Part shown: positions 25,848-34,896 of the stretch, piece after piece
How positions within the stretch are numbered: position 1 is the stretch's first letter
Layout of the letters: every line of letters starts with the position of its first letter
NCBI GenBank assembly: GCA_002712765.1
Contig: PAUP01000089.1
Location: forward strand, 1-47,330
DNA length: 47,330 bases
Direction: 5' to 3'
Origin: Cytophagaceae bacterium
Lineage (GTDB): Bacteria > Bacteroidota > Bacteroidia > Flavobacteriales > Flavobacteriaceae
Translations under genes and position numbers: made by a program
Notes under the pieces: model-generated
Database searches by the model: none
Seen by the model: only the letters and a program-made list of their open reading frames with translations
Told to the model about the DNA's origin: nothing

Positions 25848-26543
25848 ATGAAAAACATTTTTCTATGTGCCCTTCTACTTGGAGCATCAACTATTTTTGC
25901 ACAAGGCCCAAGTGTTGACGGTGCACGCGCCGCCAATTTTTTAAACACTATAGATAATCAAGGAGCGGCATTTGGATCTTCTTCCCTTATTCGCAACCCG
26001 AGCAATAGCATTACAGGATCGGTACATCTCTTTGATGATTGGTCAAACAAGGGTGTTGCAGTCATTTCTAATGACCAAAAAGTAGCGGTTAATAAACTAA
26101 ATATCAATGTGCAACGCAATACGGTAGAAGCCAGAATAAACACAGACTCTATTTTTACATTCAATCTTGGAAAGATCGATAGGGTGATTATCCAAAACAG
26201 AACGTTTAAACAGGTATATTTTCCAATTAAAGAAAGTAATCGTTTACTAGAGATCATTGGTAGCTCTGATGATTTTGTTATTTACAAAGATTACGAGATT
26301 GACATTAAAGAAGGAAACCCAAATCCTATGCGCGGGGCACAAAAAGACCGATTTATTATCAGAGATCAGTACTATGCCCAAATTGGAGACACCTTTAAAA
26401 AGTTTAAACTCAAAAAGAAAACAATACTTAAAGCCGTAGGTGCAAAAGCTGACGAAGTAGAAGAATTTGCAAAAAAGAACAAATTTAGTTTTAGAAAAGA
26501 CGAAGATGTTGCTAGAATCCTACAACATTACAACGCGCTTTAA
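25848..26543 (+). CDS. Exported protein of unknown function
   Basis: 231 residues with a clear signal peptide (cleavage near TIFAQG). The middle is beta-rich (KVAVNKLNINVQRNTVEARI, RVIIQNRTFKQVYFPI), and the C-terminus is lysine-rich (FKKFKLKKKTILKAVGAKAD). I know no domain for it; proteins of this type are common in flavobacteria as lone exported proteins. The 209 bp upstream hold only near-matches to the promoter consensus (such as TACTTTTC). A strong terminator follows, so it is a one-gene unit. Confidence 0.8.
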   Translation: MKNIFLCALLLGASTIFAQGPSVDGARAANFLNTIDNQGAAFGSSSLIRNPSNSITGSVHLFDDWSNKGVAVISNDQKVAVNKLNINVQRNTVEARINTDSIFTFNLGKIDRVIIQNRTFKQVYFPIKESNRLLEIIGSSDDFVIYKDYEIDIKEGNPNPMRGAQKDRFIIRDQYYAQIGDTFKKFKLKKKTILKAVGAKADEVEEFAKKNKFSFRKDEDVARILQHYNAL

Positions 26544-26567
26544 GTCTAAACAAACAACAATGTAACG

Positions 26568-26597
26568 ATGGCTCTCTGTACGGAGAGCCATTTTTTG
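26568..26597 (+). terminator. Intrinsic terminator
   Basis: ATGGCTCTC (26568-26576) and GAGAGCCAT (26583-26591) pair as a 9-bp stem with a 6-base loop, followed by a T-run. It ends the exported-protein gene. Confidence 0.9.
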
Positions 26598-26692
26598 TGC
26601 CCCAAAATAAAAGTAAGACCGCCCTTGTTTACATAAAGGAATGACGTTTTGGATAGTTATCAACAGCCTTCACTTAAGTCATAGCAACTTCT

Positions 26693-26700
26693 TACATTTG
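26693..26700 (+). promoter_or_regulatory. Possible -7 element for polA
   Basis: TACATTTG matches TAnnTTTG exactly, 93 bp before the polA start; no clear TTG at -33. It is the best candidate in the interval after the terminator. Confidence 0.45.
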
Positions 26701-26792
26701 AATACTAGACAAAGGCAAGTCCAATCTCTCCCAAAACTGAGGTTATTTTCGGGCTCAATATCCTGAAAAGACCTGCCTCCAAGATCAATCTC

Positions 26793-29633
26793 GTGACCAA
26801 TACTGAAGAAAACACTCAAAAAAGGCTCTTTTTACTGGACGCCTATGCGCTAATTTTTAGAGGCTATTACGCCCTGATAAAAAACCCTAGAATCACCAGC
26901 TCGGGTATGGATGTGAGTGCCATTATGGGATTTACCAATAGCTTATTTGATGTAATTAGAAGAGAGCGCCCCGATCACTTAGCCGTAGCTTTTGACAAAG
27001 GCGGGAGTAGTGCACGCACCGAAGCTTTTCCGGATTACAAAGCCAATAGAGATGAAACCCCTGAAGCCATTCGCATCGCGGTACCTCATATTAAAGAAAT
27101 CCTGAGTGCCATGCACATTCCCTGTATCGAAGAAGAAGGTGTAGAGGCAGATGATCTTATTGGTACTTTGGCCAAACAAGCCGAAAAGGAAGATTTTAAA
27201 GTATTTATGGTCACCCCCGATAAAGACTATGCCCAACTGGTTTCTGAAAATATTTTTATGTACAAACCTGCCCGAATGGGTAATGGTATTGAAATATGGG
27301 GCATACCGGAAGTTCAAAAACGCTTTGAAGTAGAACGCCCAGAACAAGTGATTGACTATTTAGGGATGATGGGAGATGCTTCTGATAATATCCCTGGATT
27401 GCCTGGCGTAGGTGATAAAACCGCCAAAAAGTTTATCGCGCAGTTTGGATCTATGGAAGGGCTTCTCGATAATATCGATCAACTCAAGGGCAAAATGAAA
27501 GAAAAAGTAGCCGCCAATGCCGAATTAGGGCTGCTCTCTAAACAATTAGCTACCATTATGCTTGATTGTGATGTTAGCTTTGATGCCAAAGATTATGAAC
27601 TATCAGAGCCAGATATTGCGGCGGTAGGTAAAAAATTTGACGAGTTGGAGTTTCGGCGTATGAAAGATCAGTTTGCCAAGATCTTTTCAAAAGAAGCCAT
27701 AGAAAATACAACGACACCTGTGGCTCAGAAAAAGACATCGGCTCCAGCAGGGGCTGGTCAATTTTCGCTCTTTGGTGGAGATGGAGCTACGACTTCCGAT
27801 ATTATGGAGGCTGCCTCTTCACGTAAGACAATTAATGACACCGCGCATTTTTATCAGACGGTAGCACCTGGCATGGGTACCAAATTATTCATAACAAATC
27901 TACTGCAACAGACTTCGGTTTGTTTTGATACAGAAACAACTGGGTTGGACCCTTTAGAGGCCCAACTCGTAGGCATCGCCTTTTCTTGGGAAGCAGGTAA
28001 AGGTTTTTATATGCCTTTCCCAGAAGACCAAAAAGAAGCCCAAGAACTCATCGAAGTGGTTCGCCCCTTTTTTGAAGCCGACCATATCGAAAAGATTGGT
28101 CAAAATTTAAAATACGATATCAAAGTACTCGCCAAATACAATATTGAAGTAAAGGGAAAATTGTTTGATACCATGCTGGCCCACTATCTGATCAATCCAG
28201 ATATGCGTCACAATATGGACGTACTGGCAGAGACCTATCTCAATTACACCCCTATTTCTATCACAGAACTTATCGGTAAAAAAGGAAAGAACCAACGCTC
28301 TATGCGAGAGGTCGCCTTAGACAAACAAACCGAATATGCTGTAGAAGATGCCGATATAACCCTGCAGCTAAAAAATCATTTTGAAAAAGAACTAGAGCAA
28401 GCCGGAACACGCAAACTTTTTGAAGAGATAGAAATTCCTCTAGTGAGAGTACTCGCTGCCATGGAACTAGAAGGCATCAACCTCAATGTCGATTTTCTCC
28501 AGCGTCTTTCTGACGATTTGGATCGGGATATTCAAAAATTATCTGAAGCCATTTTCGCGGAAGCGGGAGAAGAATTTAATATTGGCTCCCCTAAACAATT
28601 AGGGATCATATTATTTGAAAAGTTAAAACTGGTAGACAAACCTAAAAAAACCAAAACAGGACAATACTCGACCGCAGAAGATGTCTTGTCTTATCTGGCC
28701 AAAGACCATGCGATTATTAGAAACATTCTCGAGTATCGCGGCCTAACCAAATTAAAATCGACCTATGTTGATGCTTTACCTACTCAGGTAGCTAAAGATC
28801 AAAGAGTACATACCGATTATATGCAAACGGTAGCGGCAACGGGAAGACTAAGCTCGAATAATCCTAATTTACAGAATATCCCTATTAGAACCGAACGCGG
28901 TAGAGAAGTGCGAAAAGCCTTTGTGCCTCGTGATGATAATCACAGCTTGCTCGCAGCCGATTATTCTCAAATTGAATTGCGTATTATCGCAGCCTTAAGC
29001 CAAGAAGAAAATATGATCGAAGCCTTTAAAAACGGCGAAGACATTCACGCTTCTACTGCGGCCCGCGTCTTTAATGTTAGTTTAGATGAGGTAACGCGAG
29101 AACAGCGCAGCAATGCCAAGACAGTCAACTTTGGTATTATTTATGGCGTTTCTGCCTTTGGATTGAGCAATCAGACCGATCTTAGTCGCTCTGAGGCCAA
29201 AGAATTGATAGACACCTACTACAAGACCTACCCCAAACTTAGAAACTATATGAGTGATCAGGTAGACTTTGCCAGAGAACACGGGTATGTCAAGACGGTG
29301 CTGGATCGCAGGCGCTATTTAAAGGACATCAATTCTGGTAATGCGGTGGTGAGAGGTGCTGCCGAACGCAATGCCGTAAATGCCCCTATTCAAGGTAGTG
29401 CTGCCGATATTATCAAAATTGCGATGATCAATATTTACAACAAACTTCAAGAAGGCAATTACAAGACCAAAATGTTATTACAGGTTCATGATGAACTCGT
29501 TTTTGATGTCCCTAACCAAGAGTTGGATACGATGAAAACGCTTATAAAATCAGAAATGGAACAGGCTTTTAGTCTTAGTGTACCACTTGATGTAGAAGTG
29601 GGTCAAGGTCAAAATTGGCTCGAGGCGCACTAA
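26793..29633 (+). CDS. polA: DNA polymerase I
   Basis: Replication and repair polymerase that removes RNA primers and fills gaps; 946 residues with all three domains. The 5' nuclease domain (about 10-300) has GVEADDLIGTLA and DASDNIPGLPGVGDKTA. The proofreading exonuclease (about 345-545) keeps its acidic residues in CFDTETTGLDP, GQNLKYDIKVL and YAVEDADITL, so it should be active. The polymerase has motif A LLAADYSQIELRI (near 720), motif B RSNAKTVNFGIIYGVSAFG and motif C LQVHDELVFDV (near 897). Translation starts at GTG 26793, placing RLFLLDAYALIFRGYYALI close to the N-terminus as in the family. Confidence 0.97.
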   Translation: MTNTEENTQKRLFLLDAYALIFRGYYALIKNPRITSSGMDVSAIMGFTNSLFDVIRRERPDHLAVAFDKGGSSARTEAFPDYKANRDETPEAIRIAVPHIKEILSAMHIPCIEEEGVEADDLIGTLAKQAEKEDFKVFMVTPDKDYAQLVSENIFMYKPARMGNGIEIWGIPEVQKRFEVERPEQVIDYLGMMGDASDNIPGLPGVGDKTAKKFIAQFGSMEGLLDNIDQLKGKMKEKVAANAELGLLSKQLATIMLDCDVSFDAKDYELSEPDIAAVGKKFDELEFRRMKDQFAKIFSKEAIENTTTPVAQKKTSAPAGAGQFSLFGGDGATTSDIMEAASSRKTINDTAHFYQTVAPGMGTKLFITNLLQQTSVCFDTETTGLDPLEAQLVGIAFSWEAGKGFYMPFPEDQKEAQELIEVVRPFFEADHIEKIGQNLKYDIKVLAKYNIEVKGKLFDTMLAHYLINPDMRHNMDVLAETYLNYTPISITELIGKKGKNQRSMREVALDKQTEYAVEDADITLQLKNHFEKELEQAGTRKLFEEIEIPLVRVLAAMELEGINLNVDFLQRLSDDLDRDIQKLSEAIFAEAGEEFNIGSPKQLGIILFEKLKLVDKPKKTKTGQYSTAEDVLSYLAKDHAIIRNILEYRGLTKLKSTYVDALPTQVAKDQRVHTDYMQTVAATGRLSSNNPNLQNIPIRTERGREVRKAFVPRDDNHSLLAADYSQIELRIIAALSQEENMIEAFKNGEDIHASTAARVFNVSLDEVTREQRSNAKTVNFGIIYGVSAFGLSNQTDLSRSEAKELIDTYYKTYPKLRNYMSDQVDFAREHGYVKTVLDRRRYLKDINSGNAVVRGAAERNAVNAPIQGSAADIIKIAMINIYNKLQEGNYKTKMLLQVHDELVFDVPNQELDTMKTLIKSEMEQAFSLSVPLDVEVGQGQNWLEAH

Positions 29634-29746
29634 TTCTATGGGCGGTCATAAGGCCAATCATCACTCAAAATTGCTCAATTGATTTGATTTGTTGAGCTCC
29701 TTATTTAGGGTATCTCACTCCATTAGATCAGGTTGACTATCGACAA

Positions 29747-29895
29747 TTTCGCTTTTGCGAAACCGAGCTTGCGAGGTTCACGACCGCAGGGAGAGCAACG
29801 CGATAAACCGAGCTAGCGAGGTTCACGACCGCAGGGAGAGCAACGCGATAAACCGAGCTAGCGAGGTTGACAACCTAGGGAAGAAAATGCTAAAG
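29747..29895 (+). repeat. 45-bp tandem repeat array (3 units) with degenerate palindrome
   Basis: A decayed palindrome, TTTCGCTTTTGCGAAA (29747-29762), runs into units at 29761-29805, 29806-29850 and 29851-29895. The first two are nearly identical; the third has diverged. The unit begins AACCGAGCTAGCGAGGTTCA, a variant of the units at 43286. It fills most of the gap between convergent polA and the DUF5916 gene; the rest of the gap (29634-29746) holds nothing I can name. Confidence 0.93.
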
Positions 29896-29902
29896 CAGAT
29901 AC

Positions 29903-32602
29903 TTACAGCACAAATCTGTAGGTCCACTTGACTAAAAAGGTATTTCTAATCTGACGATCTAAGACCACACTCTCGGCAGCGTCAAAGAGACCATTGTCAA
30001 TATCGCTGATCCCTTCGATCCCTTGTGACCAGACCAAAAAGAGCTCTGAACCAGGAATGTATTCCCAACGCAAAACCAGATTGGATCGGAATTGCACAAA
30101 GTTAAAGTCGGGATCACCAAAACTGTAGTCGGTAGTACCATCGGTATCTTCATCGACCGCATATACCCCCTCGTTAAAAGAGATTTGATTGTCGTTATAT
30201 CGAGTGATTCGCTGATTTAAATCTTCGTTAGCGGCATTGTTTACATAGTTGAACTTATTAAACTTGGCCTTAAATATAAAAGGCTGCCCATAATATTGAA
30301 TGGTGAGATTGGGATTGATACTGTAATTGACCCGTAAGGTCATACTTAAATTTTCGTTATCGATATTCCCTAAAATATAACGCGGGCTACCGTCAAAATC
30401 GGCCTGAGTAACATATTGCGTTTGATTTGGATTTTGCTCGTATTCGTTAATTAAAGAAAGACTCAAGTTATCCAAGGGTTGGTAGAAAAACCGAAGCACA
30501 AATCGCTGAAATGAAAAGTTGTCTTGCTGAGCCTGCGAATAAACATAGCCAGCATGCATGGAGAATTTCTTTCGCGAGTCTGTACCTGAAAATAAAAAAA
30601 CAAAGTTTTCATCAGAAAATCGCCATCTTGGCCCACCTCTTAAAAACGTATTGGTAAAAATTCTCGGTTTATGACCTATTCCCGACTCTGACCACCAATT
30701 GTTTTTCCAATTGACGTAGCCTTGTACTTCGTACTGTATCCGGTTGTAGTTGCCCTCAAAATCATATTCGGTAAATTGACTAACCCCAAGGTTGGCCTGA
30801 CGAAACCATGAAGATGGTTTGTTCCAAAAACGTCTCACATTGGCAAACTGTCTAATTTGATCGGCCTGACGCAAAAATCCGATATCGTTGAGTTCTAATT
30901 CTGGTGAGCGCCAGTTGCCACCCACATTGTAACGCCACTCACCACGACCACGACCTATTTCAAAATTACCCCCACTCCCTGTCAAACTGGTCTTTGTAGG
31001 ATCTACTTGTACATGTGAGGCATCTACCCTTTGAAAGAGATGCGTCAAGGAGGTTTGGGTACGGCTAATCGCCTCTGGGCTGCCGTTTACCCTACTTACG
31101 ATACCGCGTCCGGATAGATAGTACTTACGGTCATTCCAATTGTGATTAAAATCGATGCCTCCAGTATACGCCTGTTTGTGCAGAAAAGATACCTCGGGTT
31201 GCATATCGCGATGCGTCGCCGTAAAAATACCCCCAATAAAGGAGTTTCTATCATTGAAATCTTTTTGAACGCGACCTACAAAATAATTGGTCAAAGGCTC
31301 TACAAGATCTTTACGAGGCGTCCCCAAAGTACCCTCCATTTCGAGAGGATCGGTTATTTCGTCTCTGTCGTCTAATGCTATCTCGGCAAACTCTTTGGCG
31401 GTAACACTCTCTAACACGCCAATAGTCCAACCGTCTTTGGTCTTACCGCTAAACTTTGCAGCTCCCAGAATTGTACTATTATTGGGAAAATCGACAAACT
31501 CCCCCTTAGATCGATCTCCAGTGGCATTACCTTGTGGCGTGCGTCCAATACGTCTTGAAAAAAAGACATTATCGGCATTTCCGCCTACGCGAAAATCAAA
31601 CACGCTTTTGTTTTCTACAAAAAATGGACGTCGCTCTTGAAAGAATATTTCAAAACCATCAAGGGCTATAGCGCCAGGATCGGCATCTACTTGTCCAAAA
31701 TCTGGATTGATAGTAAGGTCAAGGGTAAGGTCATTGGTCACTCCAATTTTGGCGTCAAGACCTCCAGTAAGACGCGTATTGCGGCCATCTCTAAATGGAT
31801 TACCTGCCTCAGCCTCAAAGGTATCCAACTGACCTACGATATAGGGTTGAATTTCTAATTGCTTTTGAGGTTTTAGCCCTTTAAGACCTCTTAATATGCC
31901 AAACTCGCTTACCCAGCCAGGAGGATTGGCAGGTACAGGCTGCCATAAAGAACGTTCTTCATTGGCAAAATAGCGTCTGGTAGATTGAATACCCCAGACC
32001 TGTTCCTGTTCATTCCCAAAACGCAATTGACTGAGAGGAATACGCATCTCGGCGGTCCAGCCTTCTTCGTCCTGAGCGGTGGCCAAATACCAGATCGGGT
32101 TCCAACTGTCGTCAAAATTTCCGTTGTTTGAGACAAATTCGTCTCCTTTTACTCCAGATACTGAAGCGGTAAACGAAAAGGCGGTACGATCATCGTTATA
32201 ACTATCTATATTGAGTTCTACCCAATCTCCTGGAAAATCGTCGCGTCGTCCTAGGCGTTTTTCAATTTTAGACAAGTCAGATTCGTAACAGCGAAAGGCG
32301 ACATAAAGATTTTTGTCATCATAGGTGATTTTCATTTTTGTTTGCTGGGTGGGGTCGGTACCTACATCAGGTTCGAACTCTACATAGTCGGAGGTCCACA
32401 CTACGCTGTCCCAAGCGGGGTCTGTCAAATTACCATCGATTGTAGGTGGAGAAGTCTGAATTTTTTGAGTGGTGTAAACGCGTCGCTCATACATACTTGT
32501 AGTATCGACAACTTGTGATTGTTGTGCCAGCAAAGCAGAAGAGTATATACCAAAAAAGAAAAAGAGCGCGATGACTGCTCGCCATTGATTGATTGAAAAC
32601 AT
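29903..32602 (-). CDS. DUF5916 protein with CBM9-like N-terminal domain
   Basis: Large exported protein of 899 residues. After the signal peptide (cleavage near SSALLAQQ) comes a CBM9-like beta-sandwich (about 40-230, with PPTIDGNLTDPAWDSV and YDDKNLYVAFRCYESD). The rest is a DUF5916 region with an outer-membrane barrel pattern (for example RRPFFVENKSVFDFRVGG and FSRRIGRTPQG). The family is frequent in Bacteroidota; its function is not established, though the CBM9-like part suggests binding of carbohydrate or other surface ligands. It stands alone on the minus strand. Confidence 0.88.
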   Translation of the reverse strand: MFSINQWRAVIALFFFFGIYSSALLAQQSQVVDTTSMYERRVYTTQKIQTSPPTIDGNLTDPAWDSVVWTSDYVEFEPDVGTDPTQQTKMKITYDDKNLYVAFRCYESDLSKIEKRLGRRDDFPGDWVELNIDSYNDDRTAFSFTASVSGVKGDEFVSNNGNFDDSWNPIWYLATAQDEEGWTAEMRIPLSQLRFGNEQEQVWGIQSTRRYFANEERSLWQPVPANPPGWVSEFGILRGLKGLKPQKQLEIQPYIVGQLDTFEAEAGNPFRDGRNTRLTGGLDAKIGVTNDLTLDLTINPDFGQVDADPGAIALDGFEIFFQERRPFFVENKSVFDFRVGGNADNVFFSRRIGRTPQGNATGDRSKGEFVDFPNNSTILGAAKFSGKTKDGWTIGVLESVTAKEFAEIALDDRDEITDPLEMEGTLGTPRKDLVEPLTNYFVGRVQKDFNDRNSFIGGIFTATHRDMQPEVSFLHKQAYTGGIDFNHNWNDRKYYLSGRGIVSRVNGSPEAISRTQTSLTHLFQRVDASHVQVDPTKTSLTGSGGNFEIGRGRGEWRYNVGGNWRSPELELNDIGFLRQADQIRQFANVRRFWNKPSSWFRQANLGVSQFTEYDFEGNYNRIQYEVQGYVNWKNNWWSESGIGHKPRIFTNTFLRGGPRWRFSDENFVFLFSGTDSRKKFSMHAGYVYSQAQQDNFSFQRFVLRFFYQPLDNLSLSLINEYEQNPNQTQYVTQADFDGSPRYILGNIDNENLSMTLRVNYSINPNLTIQYYGQPFIFKAKFNKFNYVNNAANEDLNQRITRYNDNQISFNEGVYAVDEDTDGTTDYSFGDPDFNFVQFRSNLVLRWEYIPGSELFLVWSQGIEGISDIDNGLFDAAESVVLDRQIRNTFLVKWTYRFVL

Positions 32603-32970
32603 GATGGGTAAGTGTTTGCCTGTAATGACTTGTAATTTCTATTGCTGTGACAGAATAGCAGGGCTTTTAAGTTTTTCTTAACACTTTTAACATATAAACA
32701 CCTTAAAAAAAGAAGGCTGTCGCCCAACGCTCGGCATGGACTTTTCAAGACAAAAAAGCAGCTTTTGGCAAAAGCTAGCTAACGGCACTTAGGCCTTGAA
32801 ACTGAAAGTCAAAAAAGCAAATGATAACACCTTAATATACGCCCAGTTAACCCAAGTCCAAACAGGCCTTAAAATATTATGCAACTGCTATTTGCGGTAT
32901 TAATAATATGTTGTACTTTTGCACTCCTGTTTTTACAGGAAAATGGAATGTTTAATTAAAATTATTTAGT
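32603..32970. other. Intergenic interval between DUF5916 gene and rplM
   Basis: 368 bp without a gene, between divergent genes. It holds the rplM promoter (32892-32921), a CCTGT/ACAGG hairpin in the rplM leader (32926-32939) and an interrupted palindrome AGCTTTTG-G-CAAAAGCT (32760-32776). The promoter of the DUF5916 gene must also lie here, but no good minus-strand TAnnTTTG was seen. Confidence 0.6.
32892..32921 (+). promoter_or_regulatory. rplM ribosomal-protein promoter
   Basis: TTG (32892-32894), a 19-bp spacer and TACTTTTG (32914-32921) match the Bacteroidota primary sigma factor consensus in sequence and spacing. Transcription would begin near 32928 and include the short hairpin leader before the GTG start at 32971. 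Confidence 0.8.
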
Positions 32971-33426
32971 GTGAACACATTAAGTTACAAAACAGTATCA
33001 GCAAATAGCGCTACCGTAAACAAGGAGTGGGTATTGGTTGACGCTGACGGACAAACGCTAGGTCGTATGTCTTCTATCGTAGCTAAATTGTTGCGCGGTA
33101 AGTACAAAACAAACTTCACCCCTCACGTTGATTGTGGTGATAACGTAATTGTTATCAATGCAGACAAAATCAACTTGACAGGTAAAAAGTGGACTGATAA
33201 ATCATATATCCGTCACACAGGTTACCCAGGTGGACAACGTAGTCTTACAGCAACAGAGCTTTTCGATAAAGACCCTGCGCGCCTTGTAGAAAATGCAGTA
33301 AAAGGAATGCTTCCTAAAAACAAATTAGGATCGGCCTTATTCCGCAATTTAAAAGTGTATTCGGGAACAGAGCACGATCAAGAAGCTCAAAAACCGAAAG
33401 TAATTAACCTTAACGAGATCAAATAA
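32971..33426 (+). CDS. rplM: 50S ribosomal protein L13
   Basis: Large-subunit protein that binds 23S rRNA early in assembly; 151 residues. Conserved parts are KEWVLVDADGQTLGRMSSIV, HVDCGDNVIVINADKI and RHTGYPGGQRSLTA, with the C-terminal LKVYSGTEHDQEAQKP. Translation starts at GTG 32971, giving MNTLSYKTVSAN, the usual flavobacterial N-terminus. Its stop overlaps the rpsI start by one base (TAATG), so L13 and S9 are translated in step, as is almost universal. Confidence 0.97.
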   Translation: MNTLSYKTVSANSATVNKEWVLVDADGQTLGRMSSIVAKLLRGKYKTNFTPHVDCGDNVIVINADKINLTGKKWTDKSYIRHTGYPGGQRSLTATELFDKDPARLVENAVKGMLPKNKLGSALFRNLKVYSGTEHDQEAQKPKVINLNEIK

Positions 33427-33812
33427 TGGAGAGAATTCACAAAATCGGTCGTCGTAAGACAGCAGTAGCTCGTGTTTATCTTTCTGAAGGTAAAGGTAAC
33501 ATTACTGTAAACAAAAAAGATCTTGCCAACTATTTCCCAACGGCTACCCTACAGTACAAGGTAAACCAGCCACTTGTCTTGACAGACAATGACGGTAACT
33601 TTGACGTAAGTGTAAACGTATACGGTGGAGGTATCACTGGCCAAGCAGAAGCGATTCGCCTAGCACTTTCTAGAGCTATGTGTGAATTGGATGCTGAGAA
33701 CCGTCAAATTTTAAAGCCAGAAGGCTTATTGACAAGAGACCCAAGAATGGTTGAGCGTAAGAAATTCGGACAGAAGAAAGCGCGTAAGAAATTCCAGTTC
33801 TCTAAACGTTAA
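33426..33812 (+). CDS. rpsI: 30S ribosomal protein S9
   Basis: Small-subunit protein of 128 residues whose C-terminal basic tail (KKARKKFQFSKR) reaches the tRNA sites of the ribosome. IHKIGRRKTAVARVYLSEGK at the N-terminus and the GGGITGQAEAIRLALSRA segment are the standard family features. Its ATG overlaps the rplM stop. The rpsB gene follows after 160 bp. Confidence 0.97.
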   Translation: MERIHKIGRRKTAVARVYLSEGKGNITVNKKDLANYFPTATLQYKVNQPLVLTDNDGNFDVSVNVYGGGITGQAEAIRLALSRAMCELDAENRQILKPEGLLTRDPRMVERKKFGQKKARKKFQFSKR

Positions 33813-33847
33813 TCAATTAATAACAAACATGTTGTCGTTGCTTGTTT

Positions 33848-33863
33848 CGCTTTCGCGAAAGCT
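33848..33863. repeat. Solo palindrome GCTTTCGCGAAAGC between rpsI and rpsB
   Basis: The perfect 14-mer is at 33849-33862, flanked by C and T. No T-run follows, so it is not a standard terminator. It lies upstream of the rpsB leader hairpin. Confidence 0.9.
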
Positions 33864-33896
33864 GTATCAAAAACAGCAAAGCGTCTATCGAAGCAA

Positions 33897-33923
33897 GGTT
33901 AGTTTAGCATCTAAACCCTGACC
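33897..33923 (+). promoter_or_regulatory. Candidate structured leader of rpsB
   Basis: GGTTA (33897-33901) pairs with TGACC (33919-33923, one G-U), and GTTTAG (33902-33907) pairs with CTAAAC (33911-33916) around a CAT loop, leaving a two-base CC bulge. This 11-bp bulged helix lies 50 bases before the rpsB ATG and could be an S2-responsive leader; that is inference from position and shape. Confidence 0.35.
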
Positions 33924-33972
33924 AGTTCAAGGTTGCTAATTTAAGTCCAACGGAACGTAAACTATTACAAAA

Positions 33973-34803
33973 ATGGCAAACAACATAGAAGTTAAAGATT
34001 TACTAGACGCAGGCGTTCACTTTGGACACCTCACTAGAAGATGGGATCCTAATATGGCACCATACATTTATATGGAGCGTAATGGTATTCACATTATCAA
34101 TCTTTACAAAACAGCTGCAAAAATTGAAGAGTCTTCTGAGGCTTTGAAAAAAATCGCAGCATCAGGTAGAAAAATACTTTTTGTAGCTACCAAAAAACAA
34201 GCAAAAGAAATCGTAGCTGATAAAGCGACAAAAGCTAGCATGCCTTACATCACAGAAAGATGGCCAGGAGGAATGCTAACAAACTTTGTAACGATTAGAA
34301 AAGCTATCAAGAAAATGCAAACCATCGATCGCATGAAGCAAGATGGTCGTTTTGATACGCTTTCTAAGAAAGAAAAGTTACAAATGGATCGTTTACGTGC
34401 AAAACTCGATAAAAACTTAGGATCAATTGCAGATATGACTCGTCTTCCAGGCGCCTTGTTTGTAGTAGATATTAAAAGAGAGCACATCGCAATCAAAGAA
34501 GCTCAAAAATTAAACATTCCAATCTTTGCGATGGTTGATACCAACTCTGACCCACGTCAAGTTGATTATTTGATACCATCAAATGATGATGCTTCAAAAT
34601 CGATTGAGAAAATCGTAGGATACGTTTCTGACGCAATTATAGAAGGTCTTTCTGAGCGTAAAGCTGGTAAAGAAGCCGACGAGTCTGCAAAAGCTGCTGC
34701 TAAAGCACCGGCCAAAGCGGCTCCAAAAGCTCCAAAGGCTGAAAAAGCTCCAAAAGCAGAGCCTGCAAAGACGAAAGTTGCTGCAAGCGAAGAAGAAGAG
34801 TAA
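33973..34803 (+). CDS. rpsB: 30S ribosomal protein S2
   Basis: Small-subunit protein needed for S1 binding and initiation. The S2 core fills residues 1-230, with [39 protein letters not shown] and [20 protein letters not shown]. The 276-residue protein has a low-complexity C-terminal tail (about 231-276) rich in Ala, Lys, Pro and Glu ([20 protein letters not shown]), as in other flavobacterial S2 proteins. The tsf gene follows after a terminator-like hairpin. Confidence 0.97.
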   Translation: MANNIEVKDLLDAGVHFGHLTRRWDPNMAPYIYMERNGIHIINLYKTAAKIEESSEALKKIAASGRKILFVATKKQAKEIVADKATKASMPYITERWPGGMLTNFVTIRKAIKKMQTIDRMKQDGRFDTLSKKEKLQMDRLRAKLDKNLGSIADMTRLPGALFVVDIKREHIAIKEAQKLNIPIFAMVDTNSDPRQVDYLIPSNDDASKSIEKIVGYVSDAIIEGLSERKAGKEADESAKAAAKAPAKAAPKAPKAEKAPKAEPAKTKVAASEEEE

Positions 34804-34822
34804 ACAACAATTTTTAGTATAC

Positions 34823-34876
34823 AAAAAGTCGTTTAGTTACTTTCTTAACCGAAAAAAATTAAGCGACTTTTTTTAA
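34823..34876 (+). terminator. Hairpin with T-run between rpsB and tsf
   Basis: AAAAAGTCGTTTA (34823-34835) pairs with TAAGCGACTTTTT (34860-34872, one G-U), enclosing a smaller GTTA/TAAC stem; a T-run follows. It could partly end transcription and lower tsf output relative to rpsB. Confidence 0.7.
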
Positions 34877-34896
34877 TTAATCAAATACATACTACA

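Noticed and set aside
26544-26792. tRNA or other stable RNA in the gaps
   Set aside because: No cloverleaf with a T-loop GTTCRA pattern and matching acceptor arms was found by eye in this or the other gaps; only a terminator and promoter-like sites are visible.
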